Shown here: positions 1-8,634 of the stretch, piece after piece | Layout of the letters: each line of letters begins with the position of its first letter | How positions within the stretch are numbered: position 1 is the stretch's first letter | Assembly: GCF_000021685.1 (NCBI RefSeq) | Contig: NC_011959.1 | Span: forward strand, 186,001 to 250,000 | Direction of reading: 5' to 3' | Length of the DNA stretch: 64,000 nt | Origin: Thermomicrobium roseum DSM 5159 | GTDB lineage: Bacteria; Chloroflexota; Chloroflexia; Thermomicrobiales; Thermomicrobiaceae | Notes under the pieces: generated by a model | Database searches by the model: none | Seen by the model: the letters and a program-made list of their open reading frames with translations, nothing else | Told to the model about the DNA's origin: nothing | Made by a program: the position numbers and the translations under genes

Positions 1-459
1 GGCAACGGCACGCAGGCAGCGTTTTATCGAACGGATCGGGTGTTTTTCGTCTCGCTTCACCAGTGGCCGCTCTACCCGGGTACTGGCCGGGCAGAGGAGA
101 TCGGTGAGGGGCCCGGGCGCGGCTATACGCTCAACATTCCGCTCGCACCGGGCAGCGACGACCAGGTGTATCTCGCGGCGTTCGCCAACGAGATCGAGCC
201 CCGCCTGGCGGCCTACCGACCGGAACTCGTCATGGTGTCAGCGGGGTACGACGCGCACTATGCCGACCCGTTGGCAGCGATGGCCGTGACCGAGCACGGT
301 TTCGCTGCGATGGCGTCACAAGTCCGCGCGATCGCGGAGGTCTGGTGTGACGGGCGGCTCGTTCTCGCTCTGGAGGGTGGTTACAATCTGAGCGCGCTCG
401 CCTCGAGCGTTGCGGCAACCCTCGATGCGCTCGACACAGATGGTCGAGCTGAACGCTGA
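1..459 (+). CDS. Histone deacetylase / acetoin-utilization family amidohydrolase, C-terminal part (5' end outside window)
   Basis: The reading frame is open from base 1, so the gene starts before the window. The first residues GNGTQ are the end of the DVHHGNGTQ motif of the zinc-dependent HDAC/AcuC/AphA superfamily. A later SAGYDAHYADPL segment matches the family's conserved metal-site region, and LEGGYN is the usual C-terminal motif carrying the glycine-rich loop. Members hydrolyse acetyl-lysine or acetylpolyamine amides in the cytoplasm; the actual substrate cannot be read from this fragment. The stop lies 14 bases before hisH, so it may be cotranscribed with the his genes. Confidence 0.9.
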   Translation, partial: GNGTQAAFYRTDRVFFVSLHQWPLYPGTGRAEEIGEGPGRGYTLNIPLAPGSDDQVYLAAFANEIEPRLAAYRPELVMVSAGYDAHYADPLAAMAVTEHGFAAMASQVRAIAEVWCDGRLVLALEGGYNLSALASSVAATLDALDTDGRAER

Positions 460-473
460 TCGTGAGGCGTACC

Positions 474-1118
474 ATGGTGATCGTCGTCGTCGATTATGGA
501 GCCGGCAATCTCGCGAGTGTGGTCAATGCGCTGGAGCGGATCGGCGCACCGGTGATCGTCAGTCGCCATCCCGCACCGCTCGAGCGAGCAGACGGCGTCA
601 TCGTTCCGGGTGTGGGTGCTGCGGCGGACACGATGCGGCATCTCGAGGAACTTGGGCTCGTGCCGGCTCTCCGTGCCGCAATCGAACGTGGTATTCCCTT
701 CCTCGGAATCTGCATGGGACTGCAGGTTTTGTTGGAGGTCAGTTACGAGGGAGGTGAGCACCGCTGCCTGGGGATCGTTCCCGGTGTGGTGCGTCGCTTG
801 CCCGAGGGGATCACTGTTCCCCATATGGGTTGGAACGAGGTCTGGTTGCGCTCTTCTCACCCGCTCTTCGCTGGAATTCCCGATGGGACGGACTTTTACT
901 TCGTGCACTCCTTCTATGCTGAGCCGAGCGATTCCTCATGGATATTGGGTGAGACCGATTACGGGGTGCGCTTTGCCAGCGTGCTCGCTCGAGACAACGT
1001 CATGGCCACCCAGTTCCATCCGGAGAAGAGCGGGTTCTGGGGGTTGCGGATGCTCGCGAACTTTGTCGATCTCGTCGAACGAACGCGTGGCGGTTTACCG
1101 TTGGAGGCACCGGTGTGA
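474..1118 (+). CDS. hisH: Imidazole glycerol phosphate synthase, glutaminase subunit HisH
   Basis: Class I glutamine amidotransferase that feeds ammonia to HisF in histidine biosynthesis. The N-terminus VVDYGAGN, the nucleophile Cys80 in GICMGLQ and the His182/Glu184 pair in QFHPEKS make a complete triad. About 214 residues is normal for HisH. I chose ATG 474 because GTGAGG (462-467) sits at ribosome-binding distance; an in-frame GTG at 462 would add four residues and destroy that site. The stop overlaps the hisA start by 4 bases (GTGA), so the two are translationally coupled. Confidence 0.95.
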   Translation: MVIVVVDYGAGNLASVVNALERIGAPVIVSRHPAPLERADGVIVPGVGAAADTMRHLEELGLVPALRAAIERGIPFLGICMGLQVLLEVSYEGGEHRCLGIVPGVVRRLPEGITVPHMGWNEVWLRSSHPLFAGIPDGTDFYFVHSFYAEPSDSSWILGETDYGVRFASVLARDNVMATQFHPEKSGFWGLRMLANFVDLVERTRGGLPLEAPV

Positions 1119-1849
1119 TCGTCATCCCGGCGATCGATCTCCGCGAAGGGCGTTGCGTCCGCCTCTTCCGGGGTGACTTCGCCCGTGCGACTGTGTACAG
1201 TGACGATCCGATCGAGATGGCACAGCGCTGGGCCTCGGCTGGTGCGCGCTGGCTCCACGTCGTCGATCTCGACGGCGCGCGGCTCGGCCAACCAGTGCAA
1301 CACGAACTCATCGAGCGAGTGATCCGGGCGGTGCCTGACGTCGCGGTACAGGTCGGAGGCGGGGTGCGCACGCTGGATGCGGTCGAACGCCTCCTCGTAG
1401 GTGGTGCGGCCCGAGTCGTGATCGGGACGGCGGCACTGGAGCGCCCGGATATGCTGCGCGAGGCGCTCGCGCGGTTCGGTGTCGAACGAGTGGTCGTCGC
1501 GGTCGATTCTCGTGACGGCTGGGTTGCGACACACGGGTGGGAAACCGTGCAAGCGATCCGGGTGGAAGAGGTGGTCCACCGTGTGGTGCTGCTGGGGGTG
1601 CGGCGGGTACTGGCGACTGATGTGACGCGCGATGGCACGTTGACGCGTCCGAATCTCGAACTGATGGGACGGTTGGCGGCGCTGGGCGTGACGGTGATCG
1701 CTTCCGGCGGGGTGGGAAGTCGATCGGATCTGGAAGCGCTCGCTCGCGTACCGGGTGTCGAAGCAGCCATCGTGGGGCGTGCGCTGTACGAGGGAAGAGT
1801 TCGTTTCGAACGACCGGAGGACTGGGTCATCGGAGCGGAGGCGGCGTGA
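1115..1849 (+). CDS. hisA: ProFAR isomerase HisA
   Basis: Catalyses the Amadori rearrangement of ProFAR to PRFAR, the HisF substrate. It is a (beta/alpha)8 barrel with the internal half-barrel duplication: PAIDLREG near residue 5 with catalytic Asp8, AVDSRDG with Asp131, and phosphate loops QVGGGVRT (about 79-86) and ASGGVGS near the C-terminus. The 244-residue length is typical. GTG start overlapping hisH by 4 bases; the stop TGA overlaps the ATG of the coiled-coil gene by one base. Confidence 0.95.
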   Translation: MIVIPAIDLREGRCVRLFRGDFARATVYSDDPIEMAQRWASAGARWLHVVDLDGARLGQPVQHELIERVIRAVPDVAVQVGGGVRTLDAVERLLVGGAARVVIGTAALERPDMLREALARFGVERVVVAVDSRDGWVATHGWETVQAIRVEEVVHRVVLLGVRRVLATDVTRDGTLTRPNLELMGRLAALGVTVIASGGVGSRSDLEALARVPGVEAAIVGRALYEGRVRFERPEDWVIGAEAA

Positions 1850-2964
1850 TGGAGCGGCGTCCCGATCAGCCCGACTTCATCCAGCAGGTCCGCGAAGAAG
1901 AGCGCCGCCGTCGCGAGGAAGCGCGCCAGCAGGCGATGCAGAGTCAAGTGGATGAGCTGCGGCATCGTGTGCGGGAGTTGGCGGCTCGGCTCCTGCGGCT
2001 CGAGGAGGAAGTCAAGGCAGCCGAGGCGGATTGGGCTGAGCAACGCCATGCACTGGAGCAACATCGCCACGAGACGCAGCAGGCACAGCAGGCCCGGCAA
2101 CTCGAGGAGGCACGTTTTCGTCAGCAGCTGGCGGAACTGGCTTTGCGGCTCGATGAGGTTGCTCGCCCGATCCGCACGTTACAAGCGCAGGTTGCCGAGC
2201 TTCTCGAGGCTGTTCGCCGGCAACGCGACGATACTGGGCAAGACACGCGGCGTTATGATGAGCTGCGGATCTTGATCGAGCATCTGGCTGCCCATATCGA
2301 GCGCCTCTCAGCGACCGATCAGTCCCTGCGTGGCGGATTGGAGGCCGTCACGACCGAGGTCGAGCGGCTCGGTCGCGAAGTCACCCGTTTGCACGATGCC
2401 ATCCGCATCGTCGAGCAGGACGTTCGGCGACGGGTCGCGGAAGCGATGCAAGTGATCGAGACGTTGCAGGTCCAGCTGAAGGAGGGTGCCTCGCGCGACA
2501 GCCAGTTAGCGGAGGAACTCGAGCGCGTGCAGGAGTTCCTCGCGGCGGTTCCCCAGCAGTTCGACGACCTCCGGTCAGTTGCCCAGCGGCTCGGGGCCGA
2601 TATCGAGCGAGTACGGAGCCACAGTAGCGAGCGGGACGATCTGCTCCTGGAGCGAGTGGAAGAGATCCGGCAACAGTTCGATCAAGCCTTGCGGGATCTC
2701 GCCGCAGTGAGCGATCAGCGGGCCGAGCGGGTTCAGGCTGAATTCGAGACTCTGCAAGCAGTCGACCGCGAGTTGCGCTACCGGATCGATCTCATCGAGG
2801 TGCGGCTGGACGAGCTACGCGAAATTGACCGCCAGCTGCGTGCCGAACTGTGGCGCCTCCTCGAGCAACGAGTGCGCTTGCACTTCGAGCAAGCCCAGCA
2901 GGAACTCGAACAGTTCATCGAGCAGCGACAGCGGGCGGAGCGCGGAGAAGGACCGGTTTCCTGA
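1849..2964 (+). CDS. Long coiled-coil protein of unknown function inside the his operon
   Basis: About 371 residues, almost wholly predicted coiled coil: rich in Glu, Arg, Gln and Leu with heptad-like spacing from about residue 8 to the end. There is no signal peptide, membrane segment or recognisable catalytic motif. It starts at ATG 1849 in a TGATG junction with hisA behind GGAGG (1837-1841), and ends in a second TGATG junction with hisF. It is thus tightly embedded between hisA and hisF. I do not recognise a family. A structural or scaffolding role is possible, but any link to histidine synthesis is only positional. Confidence 0.85.
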   Translation: MERRPDQPDFIQQVREEERRRREEARQQAMQSQVDELRHRVRELAARLLRLEEEVKAAEADWAEQRHALEQHRHETQQAQQARQLEEARFRQQLAELALRLDEVARPIRTLQAQVAELLEAVRRQRDDTGQDTRRYDELRILIEHLAAHIERLSATDQSLRGGLEAVTTEVERLGREVTRLHDAIRIVEQDVRRRVAEAMQVIETLQVQLKEGASRDSQLAEELERVQEFLAAVPQQFDDLRSVAQRLGADIERVRSHSSERDDLLLERVEEIRQQFDQALRDLAAVSDQRAERVQAEFETLQAVDRELRYRIDLIEVRLDELREIDRQLRAELWRLLEQRVRLHFEQAQQELEQFIEQRQRAERGEGPVS

Positions 2965-3746
2965 TGCTGAAGCGGCGGATCATCCCCTGCCTCGATGTCA
3001 CCGCTGGGCGTGTCGTCAAGGGAGTGCAGTTTCTCGACTTGCGCGATGCCGGTGATCCGGTCGAACTCGCGGCGCGGTACGATGCCGAAGGTGCTGACGA
3101 GCTCGTCTTCTTGGATATCACGGCCTCCGCGGAGGGGCGCGAGACGATGGTGGAGGTCGTTCGGCGGACAGCCAAGGAAGTGTTCATCCCGCTGACGGTC
3201 GGTGGAGGAGTGCGAACACCAGCAGACATGTATCGACTCCTCCGCGCTGGTGCGGACAAGGTGAGCGTCAACACGGCAGCTGTTCTCGACCCGGATCTGA
3301 TCCGGGTTTGTGCGCAGCGGTTCGGGAGTCAGTGCGTCGTCCTGGCGATCGACGCGCGTCGCCGGCCTGAGGGCGGGTGGGAAGTCTATACCCACGGGGG
3401 ACGCCGGCCGACCGGACTCGATGTGATCGAGTGGGCCAAGCAGGGGGTGTCGCTCGGCGCTGGCGAGATCTTGTTGACGAGCATGGATACCGATGGGACG
3501 CAGCAGGGCTATGATCTCGCACTCCTGCGCGCGGTGGTCGATGCAGTGGGTGTGCCGGTCATCGCGTCCGGTGGTGCGGGCACGCTGGAACACCTCTACC
3601 AGGCGCTGACGATGGGTGGCGCGCATGCTGTCCTGGCTGCGTCGATCTTCCATTTCGGCCGGTATAGCGTCGCTGAGGCCAAGCGCTATCTCGCTGCTCG
3701 GGGTGTGCCGGTGCGGCATGTCTCGGTCGAGTTCACCCCATCGTGA
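2964..3746 (+). CDS. hisF: Imidazole glycerol phosphate synthase, cyclase subunit HisF
   Basis: Partner of HisH; uses nascent ammonia to cleave PRFAR into imidazole glycerol phosphate and AICAR. The true N-terminus is MLKRRIIPCLDV at ATG 2964; the frame is open further upstream, but that extension overlaps the coiled-coil gene and is not HisF-like. Catalytic Asp11 and Asp130 (VVLAID) are present, as are the phosphate-binding TVGGGVRT (78-85) and ASGGAGT loops. About 260 residues, normal. Overlaps the preceding stop by one base. Confidence 0.95.
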   Translation: MLKRRIIPCLDVTAGRVVKGVQFLDLRDAGDPVELAARYDAEGADELVFLDITASAEGRETMVEVVRRTAKEVFIPLTVGGGVRTPADMYRLLRAGADKVSVNTAAVLDPDLIRVCAQRFGSQCVVLAIDARRRPEGGWEVYTHGGRRPTGLDVIEWAKQGVSLGAGEILLTSMDTDGTQQGYDLALLRAVVDAVGVPVIASGGAGTLEHLYQALTMGGAHAVLAASIFHFGRYSVAEAKRYLAARGVPVRHVSVEFTPS

Positions 3747-3802
3747 CCAGGAGTCACGACCATCCTCTCTGCCGAATCCGCACAAATGTCCTATGTCACC
3801 CC

Positions 3803-3832
3803 TTGACAGCGCCGACGCGTGCATGGTAGTCT
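3803..3832 (+). promoter_or_regulatory. Sigma-70 type promoter for the SH3/NlpC-P60 gene
   Basis: A perfect -35 TTGACA (3803-3808), an 18-base spacer and -10 TAGTCT (3827-3832). Transcription would begin near 3839, giving an untranslated leader of about 130 bases before the TTG start at 3972. Confidence 0.75.
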
Positions 3833-3839
3833 GCGGGCG

Positions 3840-3965
3840 AACGGGCGCGGCAGGCGAGGCCGCGTCCGGACGGGGGATCGCAGGAAGCCGTCTCTCGGCT
3901 CTCCTGATACGGTGCGGCGGTGTCGGCCGCGCCGAGCGTGATGCGGTCGTCATCTGGGAAGGGGA
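3840..3965 (+). other. Hairpin-rich 5' leader of unknown class
   Basis: At least three hairpins can be drawn by eye: CGCGGC/GCCGCG (3846-3851 with 3859-3864), CAGGAAGCCG with CGGCTCTCCTG (3881-3890 with 3896-3906, one bulge), and GCGGC/GCCGC (3914-3918 with 3926-3930). A purine-rich ribosome-binding site (AAGGGGAG, ending 3965) follows. No U-tract is present, so any control would be at translation initiation. It lacks the conserved blocks of the ydaO c-di-AMP riboswitch that often precedes such peptidase genes. Confidence 0.35.
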
Positions 3966-3971
3966 GTTCGA

Positions 3972-5255
3972 TTGGGGAAGAGACGACTCCCGCTGTGGTT
4001 CGTTGCCTCGTATTGCGCGTTCCTCGCCGCGATCTTCGCATTCTCCCCTGTTCTCGCTACCAATGACCTCGTCACGGGTGCGCTTGGGCAAGTGAGTGGC
4101 ACCAACGGTGACGGTGTGAATGTCCGGGCCGAACCAGGACTCGGCGCGTCGCGGGTCGGTGGGCTCCCGGAAGGGGCACGCGTTCGTGTTGTGGAGGGGC
4201 CGCGGGCGGCGAGCGATGGGACGACCTGGTACCGAATCGAGAACGGTGGGATGACCGGCTGGGTTTTGGCCGATTACTTGGCTCGAGCGGTGCCCGTTGC
4301 TGGCGACACGGTACTCGTAACGGGGACTGGTGGCTATGGTCTCCGGTTGCGAGAGACAGCGGGATTGGAAAGTCGCGTTCTCGCGATCATGCCCGAGGGC
4401 GGGCGCGCGGTCGCGACCGGTTCCCCGGTGCAGGATGCAGCTGGAACGTCCTGGGTCCCGGTGCGCCACGAGGGGGTCGACGGTTATGCAGCCCTGGCCT
4501 ATCTGGTCGTGGTGGAGGGTGATTCCACTCCGGTGGCCCAGGCGCAGCCGATCGCGAACACGCCCACCATCCGTGTCGGTGGCAATGTCGAGGTCGTGAA
4601 TACCGATGGACAGGGAGTGAATGTCCGGCAAGGTCCGGGCTATGGGCGACCTGTCGCCGCGGTCGCTCCGGAAGGGGCGGTCATGCGGGTCATCGGTGGT
4701 CCGCAGACCGACGGGCAGGGGATCACCTGGTGGCAGGTCGACTATCGCGGCTTGCAGGGCTGGGCGCACGGTGGTTATCTGGCACCGACCGATCGTGAAC
4801 CAGGTGCGCCAGCCGCGACGCCGGCCGAAGCTGCGCCGCAGTCTAATCCGGTGCCAACGACTCCAGCACCGCCGAGTACGGTGGGCGATGCGATCGTGGC
4901 GACCGCCATGCAGTATTTGGGGCGGCCCTACGCCTGGGGTGGAACCACGCCAGCCGGCTTCGATTGCTCCGGCTTCGTCTACTTCGTCGTCAACCAGGTG
5001 CTGGGTGGTGGCTTCCCGCGCAGCCTCGAAGCACAGGCGGTGAGTGGCGTCTCGGTGGACCCGAACCAACTGCAGCCGGGTGATCTCGTGTTCTTCCAGA
5101 ACACCTATAAGTGGGGCCTGTCGCATGTCGGGATCTACATCGGCAATGGCCGGTTCATTCATGCGGAAAATTACGGGACGGGAGTGACGATCAGCGAACT
5201 CTGGGGCGACTATTACGGACCCCGTTTCTATACCGCACGGCGCGTCGGGACCTGA
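3972..5255 (+). CDS. Secreted peptidoglycan hydrolase: three SH3 domains plus NlpC/P60 peptidase
   Basis: 427 residues. An N-terminal hydrophobic segment (about 8-29) acts as a signal peptide or anchor. Three bacterial SH3 repeats follow (roughly 40-105, 115-180 and 205-272), each with the GVNVR or GLRLR start motif. After a Pro/Ala/Thr linker (275-303) comes an NlpC/P60 domain with Cys332 (FDCSGF), His385 (LSHVGIYIG) and His397. Such enzymes cut D-Glu-diaminopimelate-type bonds in the cell wall. The start is TTG 3972, supported by AGGGGAG six bases upstream. It is a single-gene unit with its own promoter and terminator. Confidence 0.92.
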   Translation: MGKRRLPLWFVASYCAFLAAIFAFSPVLATNDLVTGALGQVSGTNGDGVNVRAEPGLGASRVGGLPEGARVRVVEGPRAASDGTTWYRIENGGMTGWVLADYLARAVPVAGDTVLVTGTGGYGLRLRETAGLESRVLAIMPEGGRAVATGSPVQDAAGTSWVPVRHEGVDGYAALAYLVVVEGDSTPVAQAQPIANTPTIRVGGNVEVVNTDGQGVNVRQGPGYGRPVAAVAPEGAVMRVIGGPQTDGQGITWWQVDYRGLQGWAHGGYLAPTDREPGAPAATPAEAAPQSNPVPTTPAPPSTVGDAIVATAMQYLGRPYAWGGTTPAGFDCSGFVYFVVNQVLGGGFPRSLEAQAVSGVSVDPNQLQPGDLVFFQNTYKWGLSHVGIYIGNGRFIHAENYGTGVTISELWGDYYGPRFYTARRVGT

Positions 5256-5281
5256 GACGTACGCTCGAACAGCCGATCCGG

Positions 5282-5314
5282 ACGGCCAGGTGGGATCTCA
5301 CCTGGCCGTTCCAT
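5282..5314 (+). terminator. Intrinsic terminator after the NlpC/P60 gene
   Basis: A perfect 11-bp stem ACGGCCAGGTG / CACCTGGCCGT (5282-5292 with 5299-5309) and six-base loop, followed by TTCCATTT. It lies 27 bases after the stop codon. Confidence 0.8.
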
Positions 5315-5636
5315 TTCGGCGCACTTTCGAGCGGACAGTGCCAACGATCGAGAGGCGGAGCGAGGCGTCGATTTCGCGCTCCAGGAAGACGGACGCGCCG
5401 ACGCGCAGCGGCAGGATTCTCAGGGTAGTCGACGAGTGCAACGGCACCCTCTGACGGATGAGTGGAGGGCGTCGTCTCGCTGGGTCGGCCCGCTCAATGG
5501 GCAAGACGGGGTTCCTGCTGTGCTGCTGGCTCCAGCTTCTACCGCTCTGATGGCGAGTTTCGGCGTGCCCGGAACCATGAGCGAGCCGACGCTCGGACGC
5601 AGACGCTGGCCGGTTTTCGCCGAGGTGATGACGTGC
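5315..5636. other. Gene-free interval, nothing recognised
   Basis: About 320 bases between the terminator and the 3' end of the ABC-2 permease. Short frames on both strands exist but have no ribosome-binding site, no family-like motif and overlap neighbouring genes. No tRNA-like or riboswitch-like element was seen. Confidence 0.5.
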
Positions 5637-6536
5637 TCAAGCACTGGTCGGGCGAGTCGGAATATCGCGGCGGAGCGCGACCAGAGCGGCGAGCAGGAAG
5701 GCGAAGCTGTAGGCTGCCAGAACGACGGCTGCGCGCCAGGGGTGAAGATCACCGGACGTCGCCTGTTCGGCGAGACCAGTCGGTAGGAAAGCGCGCGTGT
5801 TGAGCGCCTGGAGCGTGGAAGCGTTCTGACCGAGCAGGGTCCAATCGAGCAGCGTGAAGAGCCAGGAAAACCCGCTGTCCTCGATCATCGGCCGGAGAAG
5901 TTGCAGGACGCCGAGGCCGACTTGCTCGACGATGACGTATGCCAGCACCATACCCATTGCCAGGGCCGAGGAACGGAAGACGAGAGCGATAGCGAGCGCG
6001 GCCAGAACGTAGGGAACCGTGGCCCAGTAGGCGCGCAGAAGGGCCAGCAGGAACTCGCGCCAGTCGCGCTGGAGCCATTCCAGCGGAATTTGCCCATGAT
6101 GGAGCTGGGACGCGATCGCACCGAGGACGAGTCCTACTACGGTGGTCGCGATGAGGTAGAGCAGCGCGACGACGAGCGCGACGAGTGCTTTCGCGAGGAC
6201 GAACCGCGTGCGCGAGGCACCGCGGGCGAGGAGCGGGACGATCGTGCCCCAGGCGAACTCGGTACCAGCGAAACTGGCCGCGACGACGAGCAGCGCGAAG
6301 ATACCAGTGCTGGGCAGGAAGTTGACGCTGTCCGCGATGGCTCCAGGCAAGGTCACGAGATCCGCGAAAAGATTCGTGGGCATCTCTTGGCCCGGTGCGG
6401 ACGGGAGGGAAACGAAGGAGAGGGCGATCAAGAGAAGACGGAGGGTGGCCATGATGGCGAGCAGGATACCGAGCGCGATCCAGGTCATCGGCCGTCGCGT
6501 CACTTTGAACCATTCCGCGGCGATGAGCGCACGCAT
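5637..6536 (-). CDS. ABC-2 type transporter permease
   Basis: 299 residues. It starts with the amphipathic segment RALIAAEWFKVTRRPMTWI characteristic of ABC-2 permeases, followed by about six hydrophobic segments. The middle part has the FAGTEFAWGT signature, typical of drug or bacitracin-type exporters (an EFxxGT motif). It lies 14 bases downstream of the ATPase gene on the same strand and would form the membrane half of that exporter. The substrate is unknown. Confidence 0.88.
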   Translation of the reverse strand: MRALIAAEWFKVTRRPMTWIALGILLAIMATLRLLLIALSFVSLPSAPGQEMPTNLFADLVTLPGAIADSVNFLPSTGIFALLVVAASFAGTEFAWGTIVPLLARGASRTRFVLAKALVALVVALLYLIATTVVGLVLGAIASQLHHGQIPLEWLQRDWREFLLALLRAYWATVPYVLAALAIALVFRSSALAMGMVLAYVIVEQVGLGVLQLLRPMIEDSGFSWLFTLLDWTLLGQNASTLQALNTRAFLPTGLAEQATSGDLHPWRAAVVLAAYSFAFLLAALVALRRDIPTRPTSA

Positions 6537-6550
6537 GCCGTAATCCTCCG

Positions 6551-7465
6551 CTACCGCTCGCGCGTCAGTTCGACGAAGGCAGTAACGAGGTCTCCCTCGA
6601 GTGGACGCAACTCGCGCAGGTAGAGTTCATGGTGCACCAGGAAGGCGCTGAGTTCCGGTAAACGTTCGGAGGGCAAATGGACGATGAGATGGTCGTCTCG
6701 GCGCTCGACGCCGCGGATCCAGTCTGGACGGGCCGGTCCACTGAGGAGAAGGAGGGCACGATCGTCGGCGACTGTCCGGACCAGCACGGGCAATTCGCTT
6801 GGCCGGAGAAGTCGTTCGATGTGACTATCCTCGATCAGCCGTCCGCGATGGATGATGATCACGCGCTGGCAGAGTTCCTGGACGTCGCGCAAGAGGTGGC
6901 TCGAGAGCAGGATCGTCTTGCCGCGGGCGACGAGTTCGCGCAAGAGATCGTGGACACGTTGTTGACCGTACGGGTCGAGTCCGTTGGTCGGTTCGTCGAG
7001 CAGCAGAAGATCAGGGTCGGCCAGCAGCGCGTTGGCGAGGGAGAGCATCTGGCGCATGCCCTGGGAGTAGGTCCGGAACGGATGTCGAGCGTGTTCCAGC
7101 AGGCCGACGCGCTCGAGGAGATGGTCGATCTCGGCGGGGTCAGCTCCATAAACACGCGCCATCACCGATAGGTTTTGGCGGGCGTCGAGATACGGATAAA
7201 AGCTGGCGACTTCGGGCGTGAGTCCGACGCGCCGAAGTTGCTCGCGGCTCTCGGCCAACGGGCGACCGAACAAGACGATCCGGCCCGCGGTGGGCCGGAT
7301 CAAACCAGCGATCATCGACAACGTCGTCGTCTTGCCGGCACCATTCGGTCCGAGGAGACCAACGAGTTCGCCACGTCCGAGGGAGAAACTCAGATTATCG
7401 ACTGCCGTGCGGCTACCGAACCGTTTCGTGAGCCCCTCGACGACGAGGATCGTTTCACTCGTCAC
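6551..7465 (-). CDS. ABC exporter ATP-binding protein (ABC-2 associated)
   Basis: 304 residues: Walker A GPNGAGKT (39-46), a signature region YSQGMRQ, Walker B LLLLDEPTNGLDP, and the H-loop LLSSHLL. The C-terminal 80 residues form the accessory region seen in CcmA/NatA-like exporters. It is paired with the downstream permease (14-base gap). ABC-2 exporters of this kind move lipids, antibiotics or ions; nothing here specifies which. Confidence 0.92.
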   Translation of the reverse strand: MTSETILVVEGLTKRFGSRTAVDNLSFSLGRGELVGLLGPNGAGKTTTLSMIAGLIRPTAGRIVLFGRPLAESREQLRRVGLTPEVASFYPYLDARQNLSVMARVYGADPAEIDHLLERVGLLEHARHPFRTYSQGMRQMLSLANALLADPDLLLLDEPTNGLDPYGQQRVHDLLRELVARGKTILLSSHLLRDVQELCQRVIIIHRGRLIEDSHIERLLRPSELPVLVRTVADDRALLLLSGPARPDWIRGVERRDDHLIVHLPSERLPELSAFLVHHELYLRELRPLEGDLVTAFVELTRER

Positions 7466-7509
7466 TGAATCGGCCTTTCGCAGGGCAGCAGTGATGTGCC
7501 GCGGGACGC

Positions 7510-8574
7510 CTATACATCGAAGAGTGTCGGGACAGCCGATTCGGCGTCGGACTCCTCTGCTGCGCTTCCATCGTACTGGATACGTCCGCGCAATTCAGGT
7601 GCTGCTTGGCGGATCCGCTGCTCGATCTCCCGCATGAGTTCGGGATTGGCCTTGAGGAACGCCTTGGCGTTCTCGCGACCCTGGCCGAGCCGTTCCTCGC
7701 CGAGATAGTACCAGGCACCGCTCTTGCGGATGATGCCGAGATCGGTTGCCACGTCCAGCAGGTTGCCGGCCACCGAAATGCCCTCGTTGTACATGATGTC
7801 GAACTCGGCCTGGCGGAACGGCGGGGCGACCTTGTTCTTGACGACCTTGACCCGGACACGCGTGCCGACGGTCTCGTTTCCTTCCTTTATGGCGTCGACC
7901 TTGCGGATATCCAGGCGAACCGAGGCGTAGAACTTGAGTGCATTGCCACCGGTCGTCGTCTCAGGGTTGCCATACATGACACCGATCTTCATGCGGAGCT
8001 GATTGATGAAGATGACGGCGGTCTTCGAGCGACTGATCGCCCCCGTGAGTTTGCGCAATGCCTGGCTCATCAGCCGTGCCTGCAGGCCGACATGAGCATC
8101 ACCCATCTCGCCCTCGATCTCGGCGCGTGGGACCAGTGCAGCGACCGAGTCGATCACGACGACGTCCACCGCGCCCGAGCGCACCAGCGTTTCGGTGATC
8201 TCCAGCGCTTGCTCACCGGTGTCCGGCTGCGAGATCAAGAGGTTGTCCAGATCGACACCGAGGCGCTCAGCATAGACAGGATCGAAGGCGTGTTCGGCGT
8301 CGATGTACGCGGCGATACCACCCATCCGCTGGGCCTGGGCGATCACGTGGAGGGCGAGCGTCGTCTTTCCGCTCGACTCGGGACCGAAGATCTCGGTAAT
8401 TCGACCGCGCGGAATCCCACCGACTCCGAGTGCGAGGTCGAGGGCGATCGCACCGGTCGGAATGACATCGACCTGGAGCTTGGATGGGTCCTCGCCCATC
8501 CGCATGATGGCGCCTTTGCCGAAGCTGCGCTCGATTTGAGAGATCGCGAGTTCCAGTGCCTTTTGCCGATCCAT
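7510..8574 (-). CDS. recA: Recombinase RecA
   Basis: 354 residues. Walker A GPESSGKTT (64-72), the RecA signature region ALKFYASVRLDIRK and DNA-binding loops L1 and L2 are intact. The C-terminus is shorter and less acidic than in E. coli, as in many thermophiles. It forms nucleoprotein filaments on single-stranded DNA for strand exchange and triggers LexA self-cleavage. It is transcribed from its own promoter overlapping the end of the upstream c-di-AMP receptor gene. Confidence 0.98.
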   Translation of the reverse strand: MDRQKALELAISQIERSFGKGAIMRMGEDPSKLQVDVIPTGAIALDLALGVGGIPRGRITEIFGPESSGKTTLALHVIAQAQRMGGIAAYIDAEHAFDPVYAERLGVDLDNLLISQPDTGEQALEITETLVRSGAVDVVVIDSVAALVPRAEIEGEMGDAHVGLQARLMSQALRKLTGAISRSKTAVIFINQLRMKIGVMYGNPETTTGGNALKFYASVRLDIRKVDAIKEGNETVGTRVRVKVVKNKVAPPFRQAEFDIMYNEGISVAGNLLDVATDLGIIRKSGAWYYLGEERLGQGRENAKAFLKANPELMREIEQRIRQAAPELRGRIQYDGSAAEESDAESAVPTLFDV

Positions 8575-8610
8575 CGCTGCCGCCTTCCGCTCACCGATCG
8601 CGCAAGAATA

Positions 8611-8622
8611 GAACCCATGTTC
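8611..8622 (-). promoter_or_regulatory. LexA-type SOS operator of recA
   Basis: The palindrome GAACCCATGTTC matches the GAAC-N4-GTTC core of the Gram-positive/Chloroflexi LexA box. It sits 13-24 bases downstream of the recA -10 hexamer, spanning the expected start of transcription, where LexA would block RNA polymerase. Confidence 0.75.
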
Positions 8623-8634
8623 GAGTTCTGCTCA

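Noticed and set aside
3840..3965. Possible ydaO-type c-di-AMP riboswitch before the NlpC/P60 gene
   Set aside because: A GGGGGA string is present but the conserved blocks GGGGTGAA and the CAGCTAACCTCG-like segment are absent; kept only as an unclassified structured leader.
2778..5162. 794-codon open frame on the minus strand
   Set aside because: Lies opposite hisF, the coiled-coil gene and the peptidase; composition is that of an antisense shadow in GC-rich DNA, with no family motif.
5298..5504. 68-codon minus-strand frame downstream of the NlpC/P60 terminator
   Set aside because: Starts with a plausible-looking hydrophobic stretch, but it overlaps the terminator, has no ribosome-binding site and no recognisable family.
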